From an uncultured Oscillibacter sp. (GTDB lineage: Bacteria; Bacillota; Clostridia; Oscillospirales; Oscillospiraceae), in contig CAJUCO010000008.1 in assembly GCA_910585245.1 (NCBI GenBank), positions 1 through 64,000 of the forward strand: a stretch of DNA of 64,000 bases, written 5' to 3'. Made by a program: the position numbers and the translations under genes. Shown in pieces: positions 24,441 to 32,868 of this stretch; the stretch's first letter is position 1, and each line of letters opens with the position of its first letter. The notes under the pieces are model-generated. The model had not been told where the DNA came from, ran no database searches, and was given only the letters and a program-made list of their open reading frames with translations.

Positions 24441-24535
24441 AAGTGCAGACTCCTTTTGTTTGTTCTTAGAACCTGTATACATGGCGAGACAGCGTTCAAG
24501 GGCCGCGCGCACAGGCTGGTAATTACGCACCGTAT

Positions 24536-24564
24536 AGTTTACCAAACGGGTTACGTGATGTAAA
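24536..24564 (-). promoter_or_regulatory. Promoter of the XRE-MBOAT-SGNH operon
   Basis: Minus strand TTTACA, 17 bases, TAAACT, about 90 bases before the regulator start. Partly repeated GTAA/TTAC elements around it could be regulator sites. Confidence 0.6.
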
Positions 24565-24597
24565 GAATTTTTTTCAGAAAACCGGGGGGTGCGAAAT

Positions 24598-24637
24598 GTA
24601 TAAAATACAGGGCGGCTGAAGTAAGACAGCCGCCCTG
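24598..24637 (-). terminator. Terminator of the GyrI-like gene
   Basis: Perfect CAGGGCGGCTG / CAGCCGCCCTG stem, followed on the minus strand by TATTTTAT. Confidence 0.75.
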
Positions 24638-24703
24638 CGTTTGACCATATAAAAATTCCAGTTCAAGATTTATGTTGCGAACCGCCGTGAAGCAAAAGCG
24701 TTT

Positions 24704-25342
24704 TCAAAGAGGCGCCGGACGGGTTTTTCTTACCGCATATCGCAAAATGGTTTTGAGCTTGCTTTTTTCCACTCTGCCGGGGTTGTTCAAATAGATTTCC
24801 CGGTGAAAGCGTTTGCTCCGTTCCAGATGGTGTTTCTCCGCAAATTGATCCATTTTCAAAAAAGAAACGGGCTCGTCATCAAACGCCCCGATATGCAGAA
24901 TCTCGATACAGCTCCCGTCCTCCATGGTGGCAAAGCGGATTTCCGCATACAATGGGTTCGGCTTTTTCTTTTTTACCGCTTCCATTGCCTTACATACCAT
25001 GCCTTCGGTCACAAAATTTGGTTGGCGTATCATGATGGTGTATTCCAGTTCTTCTTTTACAAGATCGCCGTCCCGCTGTTGTGTCCATACCCCCTCCAGG
25101 GGATAGACGGTAAAATCAGACACTTCTTTTGAGTCTCCTGCGGCGGTTGCGGCGGCCTTGTATCCCATTTTTATGGCATAAGCGAGGGAGTACAGTGCGG
25201 CGACTCTGCTTGAAAAATCCGCATCGTTCGGGTTTCCCTTTCCGTTTATCATGATGTAGCTCTGCATAGGCATGGTAACCAAGGCGGGGGTTGTCGTTGC
25301 GCGGTAAAATTCTTTCTCCTGCTTTTTCCATTCGTATTTCAT
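24704..25342 (-). CDS. GyrI-like small-molecule-binding domain protein, 212 aa
   Basis: It opens with MKYEWKKQEKEFYRATTTPALVTMP, then QSYIMINGKGNPND and a PLEGVW segment, the pattern of GyrI-like proteins found in Firmicutes, which bind hydrophobic or cationic compounds. There is no DNA-binding domain, so it is not a full BmrR-type regulator. AAAGGAGG precedes ATG. The dyad at 25381-25401 may control it. Confidence 0.8.
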   Translation of the reverse strand: MKYEWKKQEKEFYRATTTPALVTMPMQSYIMINGKGNPNDADFSSRVAALYSLAYAIKMGYKAAATAAGDSKEVSDFTVYPLEGVWTQQRDGDLVKEELEYTIMIRQPNFVTEGMVCKAMEAVKKKKPNPLYAEIRFATMEDGSCIEILHIGAFDDEPVSFLKMDQFAEKHHLERSKRFHREIYLNNPGRVEKSKLKTILRYAVRKTRPAPL

Positions 25343-25380
25343 ACAAACGCCTCCTTTACAAACCTATCATACGGGAGGTA

Positions 25381-25401
25381 ACTTGACAACCCATGTCAGG
25401 T
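25381..25401. promoter_or_regulatory. Operator-like dyad upstream of the GyrI-like gene
   Basis: AACTTGACA, a short spacer and TGTCAGGTT form an inverted repeat with one mismatch, in the position expected for a regulator of the minus-strand gene. The protein that binds is unknown. Confidence 0.4.
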
Positions 25402-25487
25402 TATCGTGTTTCTTTGAAATACGTTTTGCCGGGTTCCCCGGCCGGATGTTGTGGAAAGCCGTATATTTCGTGAGAGTTTTGGTGAAA

Positions 25488-25510
25488 TTGCCGGGGTTAT
25501 CCCCCGGCAA
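25488..25510 (+). other. Short hairpin in the 25402-25544 intergenic stretch
   Basis: TTGCCGGGG / CCCCGGCAA with a five-base loop, followed by GATCTGTTTT. No gene is seen in the surrounding 140 bases. Confidence 0.4.
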
Positions 25511-25544
25511 GATCTGTTTTAAAAGGGAGGATGCAAAATCCCCC

Positions 25545-25573
25545 TTGTAAAAACGCCGGAGATGGTGTATGAT
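25545..25573 (+). promoter_or_regulatory. Promoter of the small membrane protein gene
   Basis: TTGTAA, 17 bases, TATGAT, 34 bases before the ATG. Confidence 0.65.
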
Positions 25574-25607
25574 AAATTCGATTTTGGAACATTAGGAGGA
25601 AGCTGCT

Positions 25608-25793
25608 ATGAGCAAAACCGCGAGCATGGTCATGAAGATCATCGGCGCCAGTCTGGCCTTCGCCGCCTTCGTCTGCCTGTTAATTGGCGGCTGGCACGAC
25701 CTCAGCGTGGGGTACTGCGGCATGAAAAAGCGTCTGAGTCAGAGGTTCAGCTCCGAATACGACGACTACGCCGACGAAGAACTGTACGAATAA
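25608..25793 (+). CDS. Small single-pass membrane protein, 61 aa
   Basis: One hydrophobic helix at residues about 8-30 (MKIIGASLAFAAFVCLLIGGW) is followed by a soluble tail rich in Asp, Glu and Tyr ending EYDDYADEELYE. AGGAGG precedes ATG. It is monocistronic, with its own promoter and terminator. The family and function are unknown to me. Confidence 0.75.
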   Translation: MSKTASMVMKIIGASLAFAAFVCLLIGGWHDLSVGYCGMKKRLSQRFSSEYDDYADEELYE

Positions 25794-25809
25794 GAACTTG
25801 TATTCACAG

Positions 25810-25841
25810 CCGCCCCGGCTCTCCGGGGCGGAGATTTTTTT
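25810..25841 (+). terminator. Terminator of the small membrane protein gene
   Basis: CCGCCCCGG / CCGGGGCGG stem, CTCT loop, AGA then seven T. Confidence 0.9.
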
Positions 25842-25852
25842 ACTACGCCCGG

Positions 25853-25881
25853 TTGACAAAGCCGGCGTTTTCCGATATCAT
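25853..25881 (+). promoter_or_regulatory. Promoter of the pyr operon
   Basis: TTGACA, 17 bases, TATCAT, only about 32 bases before the pyrC start. The short leader has no room for a PyrR attenuator. Confidence 0.8.
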
Positions 25882-25913
25882 ACCGTGTTGAGAAAATGGA
25901 GAGGAGGGCGTTT

Positions 25914-27251
25914 ATGCGTCTGCTGCTGACCGGCGGAACCGTCTTTCGTGACGGGGGTTTCCAACCCCTGGAAGTTGCCGTTTTTGAAGGGCGTATTGTT
26001 TCCGTTTCCCCCAGCCTTCCCCGAGAGGGCGCGGCCGTTGTCGAATTGAATCATTTCCTCTTGGTCCCAGGTTTCGTTGATGTGCACGTCCATCTTCGAG
26101 AGCCTGGATTTTCTTATAAGGAGACCGTCGCCTCCGGCACTGCTGCTGCGGCGGCGGGGGGGTATACCGCCCTGTGCGCCATGCCGAATGTAAAGCCGGT
26201 GCCCGACGGACTGGAGAGCCTTGGGATGGAGTTGGAGGCAATCAAACGAGACGCCGCCGTCCGCGTCTACCCCTACGGGGCCATCACCCGGGGGGAACAG
26301 GGAGAGGTCCTGGCGGATATGGAGGCTCTGGCCCCCCACGTCCCCGGCTTTTCCGACGACGGCCGGGGCGTCCAGTCGGAGGAGATGATGCGCCGGGCCA
26401 TGGTCCGCGCCAAAAAACTGGACAGGCCCATTGTGGCCCACTGCGAGGACGAGTCCCTGCTGGCCAAGGGCTGGTGCGTCCACGACGGGGTCTTCGCCAG
26501 GGCCCACGGCCTTCCCGGAAACGACCCCGCCAGCGAGTGGCGGCAGGTGGAGCGGGACATCCGGCTGGTTCGGGAGACGGGGTGCCGCTATCACATTTGC
26601 CATATCTCCACCAAGGAGAGCGTGGCCCTGGTCCGGGAGGCAAAAAGGGAGGGCCTTCCCGTCACCTGTGAGACCGGACCCCACTACCTTTGCCTGTGTG
26701 ACGAAGACCTGGAGGACGACGGGTGTTTTAAAATGAATCCCCCTATTCGCTCCGCCGCCGACCGGGACGCGTTGGTTGCGGGATTGCTGGACGGGACCGT
26801 GGACTGCATCGCCACGGACCACGCCCCCCACGCGGCGGCGGAGAAGGCCAAGGGCCTCCGGGGCAGTCTGAACGGCGTGGTTGGACTGGAGTGCGCCTTC
26901 CCGGTACTGTATACGGAGCTGGTGAAAACCGGAAAGGTCCCCCTGGAAACCATTCTAAACGCCCTGTGCGTCAATCCCCGGAGAATTTTCGACCTTCCCG
27001 GCGGAAAAATTGAGGAGGGCCAACCGGCAGATCTGACAGTGCTGGATCTGGACCACGTGGGCACGGTGGACCCGGCGGGCTTCCGCTCCCTGGGCCGGGC
27101 CACGCCCTTTGCGGGAAGACGGGTGGAGGCTGCCGTTTCCATGACCTTTGTGGACGGGAGCATCGTCTTCCCGGAGGGCTTGGAGCCGTCCGTAAATGGA
27201 GCTGTTGGAATCGTCCGGGGCTATGACCGCCGGTCAGGAGGGGAGCTATGA
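25914..27251 (+). CDS. pyrC: Dihydroorotase
   Basis: It closes N-carbamoyl-aspartate to dihydroorotate, the third step of UMP synthesis. At 445 aa it is a class I, zinc-dependent amidohydrolase. His58 and His60 in VDVHVHLREPG begin the metal site; HICHIST, and CIATDHAPH with the catalytic Asp, follow. GAGGAGG precedes ATG 25914. It is the first gene of the operon, and its stop overlaps pyrK as ATGA. Confidence 0.96.
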   Translation: MRLLLTGGTVFRDGGFQPLEVAVFEGRIVSVSPSLPREGAAVVELNHFLLVPGFVDVHVHLREPGFSYKETVASGTAAAAAGGYTALCAMPNVKPVPDGLESLGMELEAIKRDAAVRVYPYGAITRGEQGEVLADMEALAPHVPGFSDDGRGVQSEEMMRRAMVRAKKLDRPIVAHCEDESLLAKGWCVHDGVFARAHGLPGNDPASEWRQVERDIRLVRETGCRYHICHISTKESVALVREAKREGLPVTCETGPHYLCLCDEDLEDDGCFKMNPPIRSAADRDALVAGLLDGTVDCIATDHAPHAAAEKAKGLRGSLNGVVGLECAFPVLYTELVKTGKVPLETILNALCVNPRRIFDLPGGKIEEGQPADLTVLDLDHVGTVDPAGFRSLGRATPFAGRRVEAAVSMTFVDGSIVFPEGLEPSVNGAVGIVRGYDRRSGGEL

Positions 27252-27988
27252 AGAAATCCGTGTTTACCCTGGAACGTACCCGGCCGTTGACCGGAGACGT
27301 GTGGGAGCTGGTTCTGACGGGGGATACCTCCGCCATCACCGCCCCGGGGCAGTTCGTGAACCTGGAGCTGCCCGGTAAATTCCTCCGCCGCCCCATCTCC
27401 GTCTGCGACTGGGAGGAGGGGAGGCTGACCCTTTTGGTGAAAGAGGCGGGAGAGGGCACCAAGGAGCTGGTGCGCCTTGGTGCAGGAACGGCGCTGAACA
27501 CCCTGTCCGGCCTGGGCAACGGTTTTGACTTCGATCCAAAAACCGTGGGGTCCGCCCCGGTTTTGGTGGGCGGCGGCATCGGCGCCGCCCCGCTGTACGG
27601 CCTTGCCGGACGCATGAAGGCGGCGGGGCAGAGGCCCGCCGTGGTTCTGGGCTTCCGCTCGAAGGCCGACGCCTTTTACTTAGAGGAGTTCGCCGCCCTG
27701 GGCCTGGAGGTCCATGCCGCCACGGAGGACGCAAGCCTGGGGACCCGGGGCTTTGTGACGGATGTGCTGGAGTCCCTTCCGGAGTGCCGGTATGTTTTGG
27801 CCTGCGGTCCTACGGCGATGCTCAAGGCGGTCCACAGCCTGCCCCAGGCCGGCGGCCAGTTCAGCTTTGAGGCCCGGATGGCCTGCGGCTTCGGAGCCTG
27901 TGTGGGCTGCACCATAAAGACAAAGAAGGGCCTCCGGCGGGTGTGCAAGGACGGGCCCATATTCCACAAGGAGGACATTTTATGGTAG
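27248..27988 (+). CDS. pyrK: Dihydroorotate dehydrogenase B electron-transfer subunit
   Basis: This FAD and [2Fe-2S] protein passes electrons from PyrD to NAD+. The 246-aa product has the flavin-binding strand segment (GQFVNLELPGKFLRRPISVCD), a NAD-binding part (VLVGGGIGAAPLYGLA), and a C-terminal Cys cluster CGFGACVGCTIKTKKGLRRVC for the 2Fe-2S centre. It starts at an ATGA overlap with pyrC and overlaps pyrD by seven bases. Confidence 0.95.
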   Translation: MKKSVFTLERTRPLTGDVWELVLTGDTSAITAPGQFVNLELPGKFLRRPISVCDWEEGRLTLLVKEAGEGTKELVRLGAGTALNTLSGLGNGFDFDPKTVGSAPVLVGGGIGAAPLYGLAGRMKAAGQRPAVVLGFRSKADAFYLEEFAALGLEVHAATEDASLGTRGFVTDVLESLPECRYVLACGPTAMLKAVHSLPQAGGQFSFEARMACGFGACVGCTIKTKKGLRRVCKDGPIFHKEDILW

Positions 27989-28899
27989 ACCTGTCCGTCA
28001 CTCTGGCAGGCGTGACACTGAAAAACCCCATTATCCCCGCCTCGGGAACCTTCGGCTATGGCCGGGAGTTCGCGGAAGTTTATGACCTGGACATCCTGGG
28101 CTCCTTTTCCTGGAAGGGTACCACCCGGGACCCCCGCCCCGGCAACCTTCAGCCCCGGATCGCCGAGACGGACGCCGGGATGCTGAACGCCGTGGGCCTG
28201 CAAAATCCGGGGATGGAAGCGGTCCTCCGGGAGGAGGTCCCCTACATCGCCAAGATTTTCCACGGCCCGGTGATTGCCAACGTCTGCGGATTCTCTCTGG
28301 AGGAGTACGCGGAGAACTGCCAAAAGCTTGACGGCGTGGAACAGGTCAAAATTCTGGAGGTCAACATCTCCTGCCCCAACGTCCACGCCGGGGGGACGAA
28401 CTTCGGCTCCGCGCCCCAGAGCGCCGCCGCCGTCACCCGGGCCGCCCGGCGGGCCACGAAAAAGCCCCTCTTTTTAAAGCTCAGCCCCAACGTGACGGAC
28501 ATCGCGGAAATCGCCCGGGCCTGCGAGGCAGAGGGGGCCGACGGCCTGTGCCTGATCAACACCCTGCTTGGTATGCGCATTGACCTGAATACCAAGCGGC
28601 CTCTGCTTCAAAACCGCACCGGGGGACTCTCCGGCCCTGCCGTATTCCCGGTGGCCCTTCGGATGGTGTGGGACGTATACGAGGCGGTGAAGCTGCCCGT
28701 CATCGGCTGCGGCGGTGTGAGCTCCGCAGAGGACGCCGCCGAGATGATGCTGGCCGGAGCCTCCGCCGTGGAGGTGGGGGCGGCGAACCTGCGGGACCCC
28801 TGGGCCTGCAAGACCATGATTGAAAACCTGCCCGGTGTGTGCGCACGCCTGGGTGTGGAGAATATTTCTGATTTGACAGGAGGAGCCCATCATGGCTAA
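27982..28899 (+). CDS. pyrD: Dihydroorotate dehydrogenase B catalytic subunit
   Basis: It oxidises dihydroorotate to orotate with FMN and is the NAD-linked class 1B enzyme, as expected with pyrK beside it. The 305-aa product has [13 protein letters not shown] at the start and [13 protein letters not shown], whose Cys is the class 1 catalytic base. It also has [11 protein letters not shown] and the FMN phosphate site [27 protein letters not shown] precedes ATG 27982. Confidence 0.96.
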   Translation: MVDLSVTLAGVTLKNPIIPASGTFGYGREFAEVYDLDILGSFSWKGTTRDPRPGNLQPRIAETDAGMLNAVGLQNPGMEAVLREEVPYIAKIFHGPVIANVCGFSLEEYAENCQKLDGVEQVKILEVNISCPNVHAGGTNFGSAPQSAAAVTRAARRATKKPLFLKLSPNVTDIAEIARACEAEGADGLCLINTLLGMRIDLNTKRPLLQNRTGGLSGPAVFPVALRMVWDVYEAVKLPVIGCGGVSSAEDAAEMMLAGASAVEVGAANLRDPWACKTMIENLPGVCARLGVENISDLTGGAHHG

Positions 28900-29596
28900 G
28901 GACGTGATCATCGCGCTGGACTTCCCCGCGCGGGAGGAGACTCTGACCTTTCTGGACCGGTTCCCCGCCGGGGAGGAAAAACCCTTTGTGAAGATCGGCA
29001 TGGAGCTTTTCTACGCCCAGGGGCCCTCCATTGTCCGGGAGATCAAGGCCCGGGGCCACAGGATTTTTCTGGACCTGAAGCTCCACGACATCCCAAACAC
29101 CGTGAAGCGGGCCATGGCGGCCCTCTCCGGGCTGGATGTGGACATGGTGAACCTCCACGCCGCCGGGACCTCCGCTATGATGAAGGCTGCCCTGGAGGGC
29201 CTGACCCGGCCCGACGGCACGCGGCCCCTGCTCATCGCCGTCACCCAGCTGACCTCCACGGACGCCGCAGCCCTGAAAGACGAGTTGCTGATTGAAACCC
29301 CCATGGTGGAGACCGTCCTGGCCTATGCCAAAAACGCCGCCGCCAGCGGTCTGGACGGCGTGGTCTGCTCTCCGCTGGAGGCGGCCCTGGTAAAAGAGTG
29401 CTGTGGAGCGGGCTTTTGCACCGTCACCCCCGGCGTCCGCTTCGCAGGAGGGGACGTCGGAGACCAGAAACGGGTGATGACGCCGGAGGATGCCGGGAAA
29501 AACGGCTGTGATTACATTGTCATGGGCCGGCCCATTACGAAGGACGCGGACCCGGTGGAGGCTTACCGCCGGGCGGTCCGGGAGTTCCGGGGATGA
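28892..29596 (+). CDS. pyrF: Orotidine-5'-phosphate decarboxylase
   Basis: It makes UMP from OMP. The protein is 234 aa. The catalytic Asp-Lys-Asp set is in [16 protein letters not shown]. The phosphate-binding end is [21 protein letters not shown], then YIVMGRPIT. The start overlaps pyrD by eight bases, with AGGAGG upstream. Confidence 0.96.
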   Translation: MAKDVIIALDFPAREETLTFLDRFPAGEEKPFVKIGMELFYAQGPSIVREIKARGHRIFLDLKLHDIPNTVKRAMAALSGLDVDMVNLHAAGTSAMMKAALEGLTRPDGTRPLLIAVTQLTSTDAAALKDELLIETPMVETVLAYAKNAAASGLDGVVCSPLEAALVKECCGAGFCTVTPGVRFAGGDVGDQKRVMTPEDAGKNGCDYIVMGRPITKDADPVEAYRRAVREFRG

Positions 29597-29718
29597 CGCC
29601 GGAGACCTTCGAGACCATGAAGCCTTTGGTTTAAGAGGGCTATGAATACGCCAGGGAGAAGTTCGCCGGACGAGGAGGGCGGCCTTCTCCCCTACATGAG
29701 AAAGGAGTCCCCATATGA
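29593..29718 (+). pseudogene. Interrupted 42-codon frame between pyrF and pyrE
   Basis: An ATG overlaps the pyrF stop (ATGA at 29593-29596), runs 13 codons ([13 protein letters not shown]), meets TAA at 29632-29634, then continues in frame as EGYEYAREKFAGRGG to a TGA at 29716-29718 that again overlaps the pyrE start as ATGA. Overlaps at both ends with one internal stop suggest a small gene that has decayed. It may equally be spacer sequence that happens to be open. Confidence 0.35.
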
Positions 29719-30377
29719 CCCGTGAACAGACCATCGCCCACGACCTTCTATCCATTGGAGCGGTGTTCCTCCGCCCGGATGAGCCCTTTACCTGGGCCAG
29801 CGGCATCAAAAGCCCCATCTACTGCGACAACCGCCTGACCCTCACCGCCCCGGAGGTCCGGACTCACGTGGAGGAGGGCCTGGTGGACCTTATCTGCAAG
29901 CATTATCCCAATGCGGAGGTTCTCATGGGCACCTCCACCGCCGGCATCGCCCACGCCGCCATCGTGGGCCACCTCATGGGCCTGCCCATGGGCTATGTCC
30001 GCTCTAGCGGCAAGGACCACGGGCGGCAAAACCGCATCGAGGGGAAGCTGGAGCCCGGAGCCCGGGTGGTGGTGGTAGAGGACCTCATCTCCACCGCCGG
30101 AAGCTGCATCGACGTGGTGGAGGCCCTCCGGGAGGCCGGGGCGGAGGTGCTGGGCGTTGTGTCCATCTTCACCTACGGACTCCAAAAGGGCCTGGACCGG
30201 CTGGCGGCGGCGAATGTGACAAATTATAGCCTGTCTAACTTTGACGCGGTGTGCGACATCGCGGCGGCGGAAGGGAAAATCCGGACGGAGGACATTGTGC
30301 GGCTGAAAACATTCCGGGAGAATCCTTCCGATGAGAGTTGGATTTCGTCCTTGCGGACGGGGGAGATTCGGCCATGA
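29715..30377 (+). CDS. pyrE: Orotate phosphoribosyltransferase
   Basis: It joins orotate to PRPP to make OMP. The 220-aa product has the family FTWASGIKSPIYCDNR segment, the YVRSSGKDHGRQNRIEG loop and the PRPP motif VVVVEDLISTAGS. AAAGGAG precedes ATG 29715. It is the last gene of the first pyr block; 550 bases of repeat-rich DNA separate it from pyrB. Confidence 0.95.
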   Translation: MTREQTIAHDLLSIGAVFLRPDEPFTWASGIKSPIYCDNRLTLTAPEVRTHVEEGLVDLICKHYPNAEVLMGTSTAGIAHAAIVGHLMGLPMGYVRSSGKDHGRQNRIEGKLEPGARVVVVEDLISTAGSCIDVVEALREAGAEVLGVVSIFTYGLQKGLDRLAAANVTNYSLSNFDAVCDIAAAEGKIRTEDIVRLKTFRENPSDESWISSLRTGEIRP

Positions 30378-30929
30378 TGATGGCTGGTGCAATGCGCCCC
30401 CCATTTTCTCTTTTTCTTCCAGAAGAAAAAACAGAGGGGCCCCCGCAAAATCCTCAGATTTTGTGGGGAGAGGAGGAAGGAACGGAGCAGAGCGGAGTCC
30501 TCGCCGTCAGGTGGGGACGGAGTGGACGGAGTTTCTTCCGACGACGGGCCGTGCACGGTCCACTGGGCGGTTCTTAATGGCTTTGCCATTTAGAGCCGCT
30601 GAGTCCCCCTTGCGGGGAAAAGAGAAAAAGAAGTAACGGGGGATACGACGGGGGCGCGCCTGAAGTCTGGATGACAAGTACGCATTGACCTGCCCGCAGC
30701 GTAGTGCGGGCGGGGGTTTGTCCCATGACGAATGGACCAGCTGCTCTTTCCGCTGCCGCTGATGCTCCGGAAAACTCTCTTTGTGGGGCCTGACCCCCTG
30801 GTCAGGCCATTCCTCCGGGCCCACCCTTCTATTGATAGGCCATGTCCCTTGACCGGCCGCCCTGCGGGCGGACCGATATGGTTGCCCCTTCGGCTTTGAA
30901 TTATGTTGTATACTCGGAAAGGAGCCTGT
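30378..30929 (+). mobile_element. Repeat-rich insertion between pyrE and pyrB (MITE-like, no gene)
   Basis: No open frame here looks coding. TTTTCTCTTTTTCTTCC (about 30404-30420) and GGGGAAAAGAGAAAAAGAAG (about 30614-30633) are imperfect inverted ends of a 230-bp segment that contains the 104-bp repeat copy B. After it come several GC hairpins: GCCCGCAGCGTAGTGCGGGC (about 30691-30710), GGCCTGACC/GGTCAGGCC (about 30797-30818) and CCGCCCTGCGGGCGG (about 30857-30871). It could affect pyrE to pyrB read-through. No good promoter for pyrB is visible inside it. Confidence 0.5.
30441..30544 (+). repeat. About 104-bp interspersed repeat, copy B
   Basis: It aligns with copy A at 20545-20647 in the same orientation: both begin CGCAAAATC..GATTTTGTGGGGAGAGGA and end GGAGTTTCTTCYGACGA. 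Confidence 0.8.
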
Positions 30930-31850
30930 ATGCCCAGAAACATCATTGACGTCACAGACCTCACCGTGGAGGAAATTGACGGGCTCATCGCCACGGCGGA
31001 AGACATCCTTCAAAATCCCGCGAAATACCAGGACGCCTGCGCCCACAAACAGCTGGCCACCCTGTTCTTTGAACCCTCCACCAGGACCCGCCTCTCCTTT
31101 GAGTCCGCCATGTTGGCCCTGGGGGGAAGCGTCCTGGGTTTCTCCGAGGCCGCCTCCAGCTCCACCGCCAAGGGGGAGACCGTGGGAGACACGGTTCACA
31201 CCGTCAGCTGTTACGCCGACATCATCGCCATGCGCCACCCCAAGGAAGGCGCCCCCTTTGCCGCCGCCCAATTCAGCGAGGTCCCCATCATCAACGCCGG
31301 AGACGGCGGACACAACCACCCCACCCAGACCCTGACGGACCTTCTTACCATCCACCGGGAGAAGGGACGGCTCAGTGGCTTTACCATCGGCTTTTGCGGG
31401 GACTTGAAATTTGGCCGGACCGTCCACTCCCTGGTAAACGCCCTGAGCCGGTATAAGGACATTCGCTTTGTGCTCGTTTCCCCCGCGGAATTGAAGCTCC
31501 CCCGCTATGTGAAGGAGGAGGCCCTGAAAAAGCGGGGCATCCCCTACCGGCAGACCGACAGCCTAGACGCTGTGATGTCTGACCTGGACATTCTCTACAT
31601 GACCCGGGTGCAAAAGGAGCGGTTTTTCAACGAGGAGGACTACCTCCGCCTGAAAGACAGCTATATCCTTACACCGGAGAAGCTGGAAGACGCCAAGCCG
31701 GACCTATCCATCCTCCACCCCCTGCCCCGGGTGAACGAGATCGCTGTGGCGGTGGACAAGGACCCCAGGGCCGCTTACTGGAAACAGGTGAAAAACGGCA
31801 AGTTCATTCGCATGGCTCTGATTTTGAAGCTGCTGGACATCCGCGTCTGA
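30930..31850 (+). CDS. pyrB: Aspartate carbamoyltransferase catalytic subunit
   Basis: It condenses carbamoyl phosphate with aspartate. The 306-aa product has the carbamoyl-phosphate site [15 protein letters not shown], then [15 protein letters not shown] and [17 protein letters not shown] precedes ATG 30930; the frame is open nine codons further upstream. It is paired with pyrI, the enteric and archaeal arrangement, rather than the PyrB-only Bacillus arrangement. Confidence 0.96.
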   Translation: MPRNIIDVTDLTVEEIDGLIATAEDILQNPAKYQDACAHKQLATLFFEPSTRTRLSFESAMLALGGSVLGFSEAASSSTAKGETVGDTVHTVSCYADIIAMRHPKEGAPFAAAQFSEVPIINAGDGGHNHPTQTLTDLLTIHREKGRLSGFTIGFCGDLKFGRTVHSLVNALSRYKDIRFVLVSPAELKLPRYVKEEALKKRGIPYRQTDSLDAVMSDLDILYMTRVQKERFFNEEDYLRLKDSYILTPEKLEDAKPDLSILHPLPRVNEIAVAVDKDPRAAYWKQVKNGKFIRMALILKLLDIRV

Positions 31851-31867
31851 CGAAAGGGGAGGACTCT

Positions 31868-32299
31868 ATGAACATTGACAGCATCCAAAACGGCGTGGTC
31901 CTGGACCATATCCAGGCGGGGAAGAGCATGGACATCTACAAATACCTCCACCTGGACCAGCTGGACTGCTCCGTGGCCATTATCAAAAATGTCCGCAGTG
32001 GCCGGATGGGGAAAAAAGACATCATCAAAATTGACTCCCCCCTGGATGTGGACGTGGACGTGCTGGGCTATATTGACGACAAAATCACCGTCAATGTCAT
32101 CCGGGAGGGCCGGCGGGTGGAAAAGCGCCGCCTGGAGCCCCCGAAAAAGCTGGTGAACATCATCCGCTGCAAGAACCCCCGGTGCATCACCGTGGCGGAG
32201 CCCCAGCTGGACGCCATTTTCCTCCTCAGCGACCCGGAGCGGCACGTCTACCGCTGCGCCTACTGCGACACGGCCAAGGGCAAGAAAAAGGATGTTTAA
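31868..32299 (+). CDS. pyrI: Aspartate carbamoyltransferase regulatory subunit
   Basis: It binds nucleotide effectors and holds PyrB in the allosteric holoenzyme. The 143-aa product has an N-terminal allosteric domain (NGVVLDHIQAGKSMDIYKYL) and a C-terminal zinc domain with four Cys in CKNPRC and YRCAYC. GGGGAGG precedes ATG, 17 bases after pyrB. Confidence 0.95.
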   Translation: MNIDSIQNGVVLDHIQAGKSMDIYKYLHLDQLDCSVAIIKNVRSGRMGKKDIIKIDSPLDVDVDVLGYIDDKITVNVIREGRRVEKRRLEPPKKLVNIIRCKNPRCITVAEPQLDAIFLLSDPERHVYRCAYCDTAKGKKKDV

Positions 32300-32338
32300 C
32301 CCGGAGGGGCGGAGCTTGGGAGGGAAAGGGCTACGGCG

Positions 32339-32854
32339 ATGTACGAATTAATCCGTTCCCGGCGAAAGACCCTGGCCCTGGAGGTTACCACCGATGGGCG
32401 CGTGGTGGTCCGGGCGCCCAACCGTCTGGCTAAAGACCGGATTGACGCCTTCGTTGCCGCCCACGCCGCCTGGATTGAAAAGCACCTGACCCTTCAAAGG
32501 GAGCGGGCCGCCCGGCGCCCACCCGCCCCCACCGGGGCGGAGATCCAGGCGCTAAAAGCCCGGGCCAGGGCGGAGCTGCCGGAAAAAATCGCCCGCTGGA
32601 GCGAGAGAATGGGCGTGGTCCCCACCGGGTTCCGGGTGACCGAGGCCCGGAAACGCTATGGAAGTTGCAGCGGGAAAAACAGCTTGTGCTTTTCCTGCTT
32701 TTTGATGAACTGCCCGGAGGAGGCGGTGGAACTGGTGGTGGTTCACGAGCTCTGCCACATCCGGGAGAAGAACCACGGGCCGGGATTCTACGCCCTGCTG
32801 GAGCAATATCTCCCGGACTGGCGGGAGAGGAAAAAGCGCCTTACCATGATTTGA
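32339..32854 (+). CDS. YgjP/DUF45-type metallopeptidase-like protein
   Basis: The 171-aa product matches the YgjP family: N-terminal beta strands (YELIRSRRKTLALEVTTDGRVVVRAP), KRYGSCS, and the zinc site HELCHIREKNHGPGFY (HExxH-like with a third His). Its substrate is unknown. It follows pyrI by about 40 bases and probably shares the transcript. Confidence 0.88.
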   Translation: MYELIRSRRKTLALEVTTDGRVVVRAPNRLAKDRIDAFVAAHAAWIEKHLTLQRERAARRPPAPTGAEIQALKARARAELPEKIARWSERMGVVPTGFRVTEARKRYGSCSGKNSLCFSCFLMNCPEEAVELVVVHELCHIREKNHGPGFYALLEQYLPDWRERKKRLTMI

Positions 32855-32868
32855 AACGGAGGACGGAT

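Noticed and set aside
30378..30929. PyrR attenuator before pyrB
   Set aside because: No terminator with a T-run and no recognisable PyrR-binding hairpin lies next to the pyrB start; the stretch is dominated by repeats.
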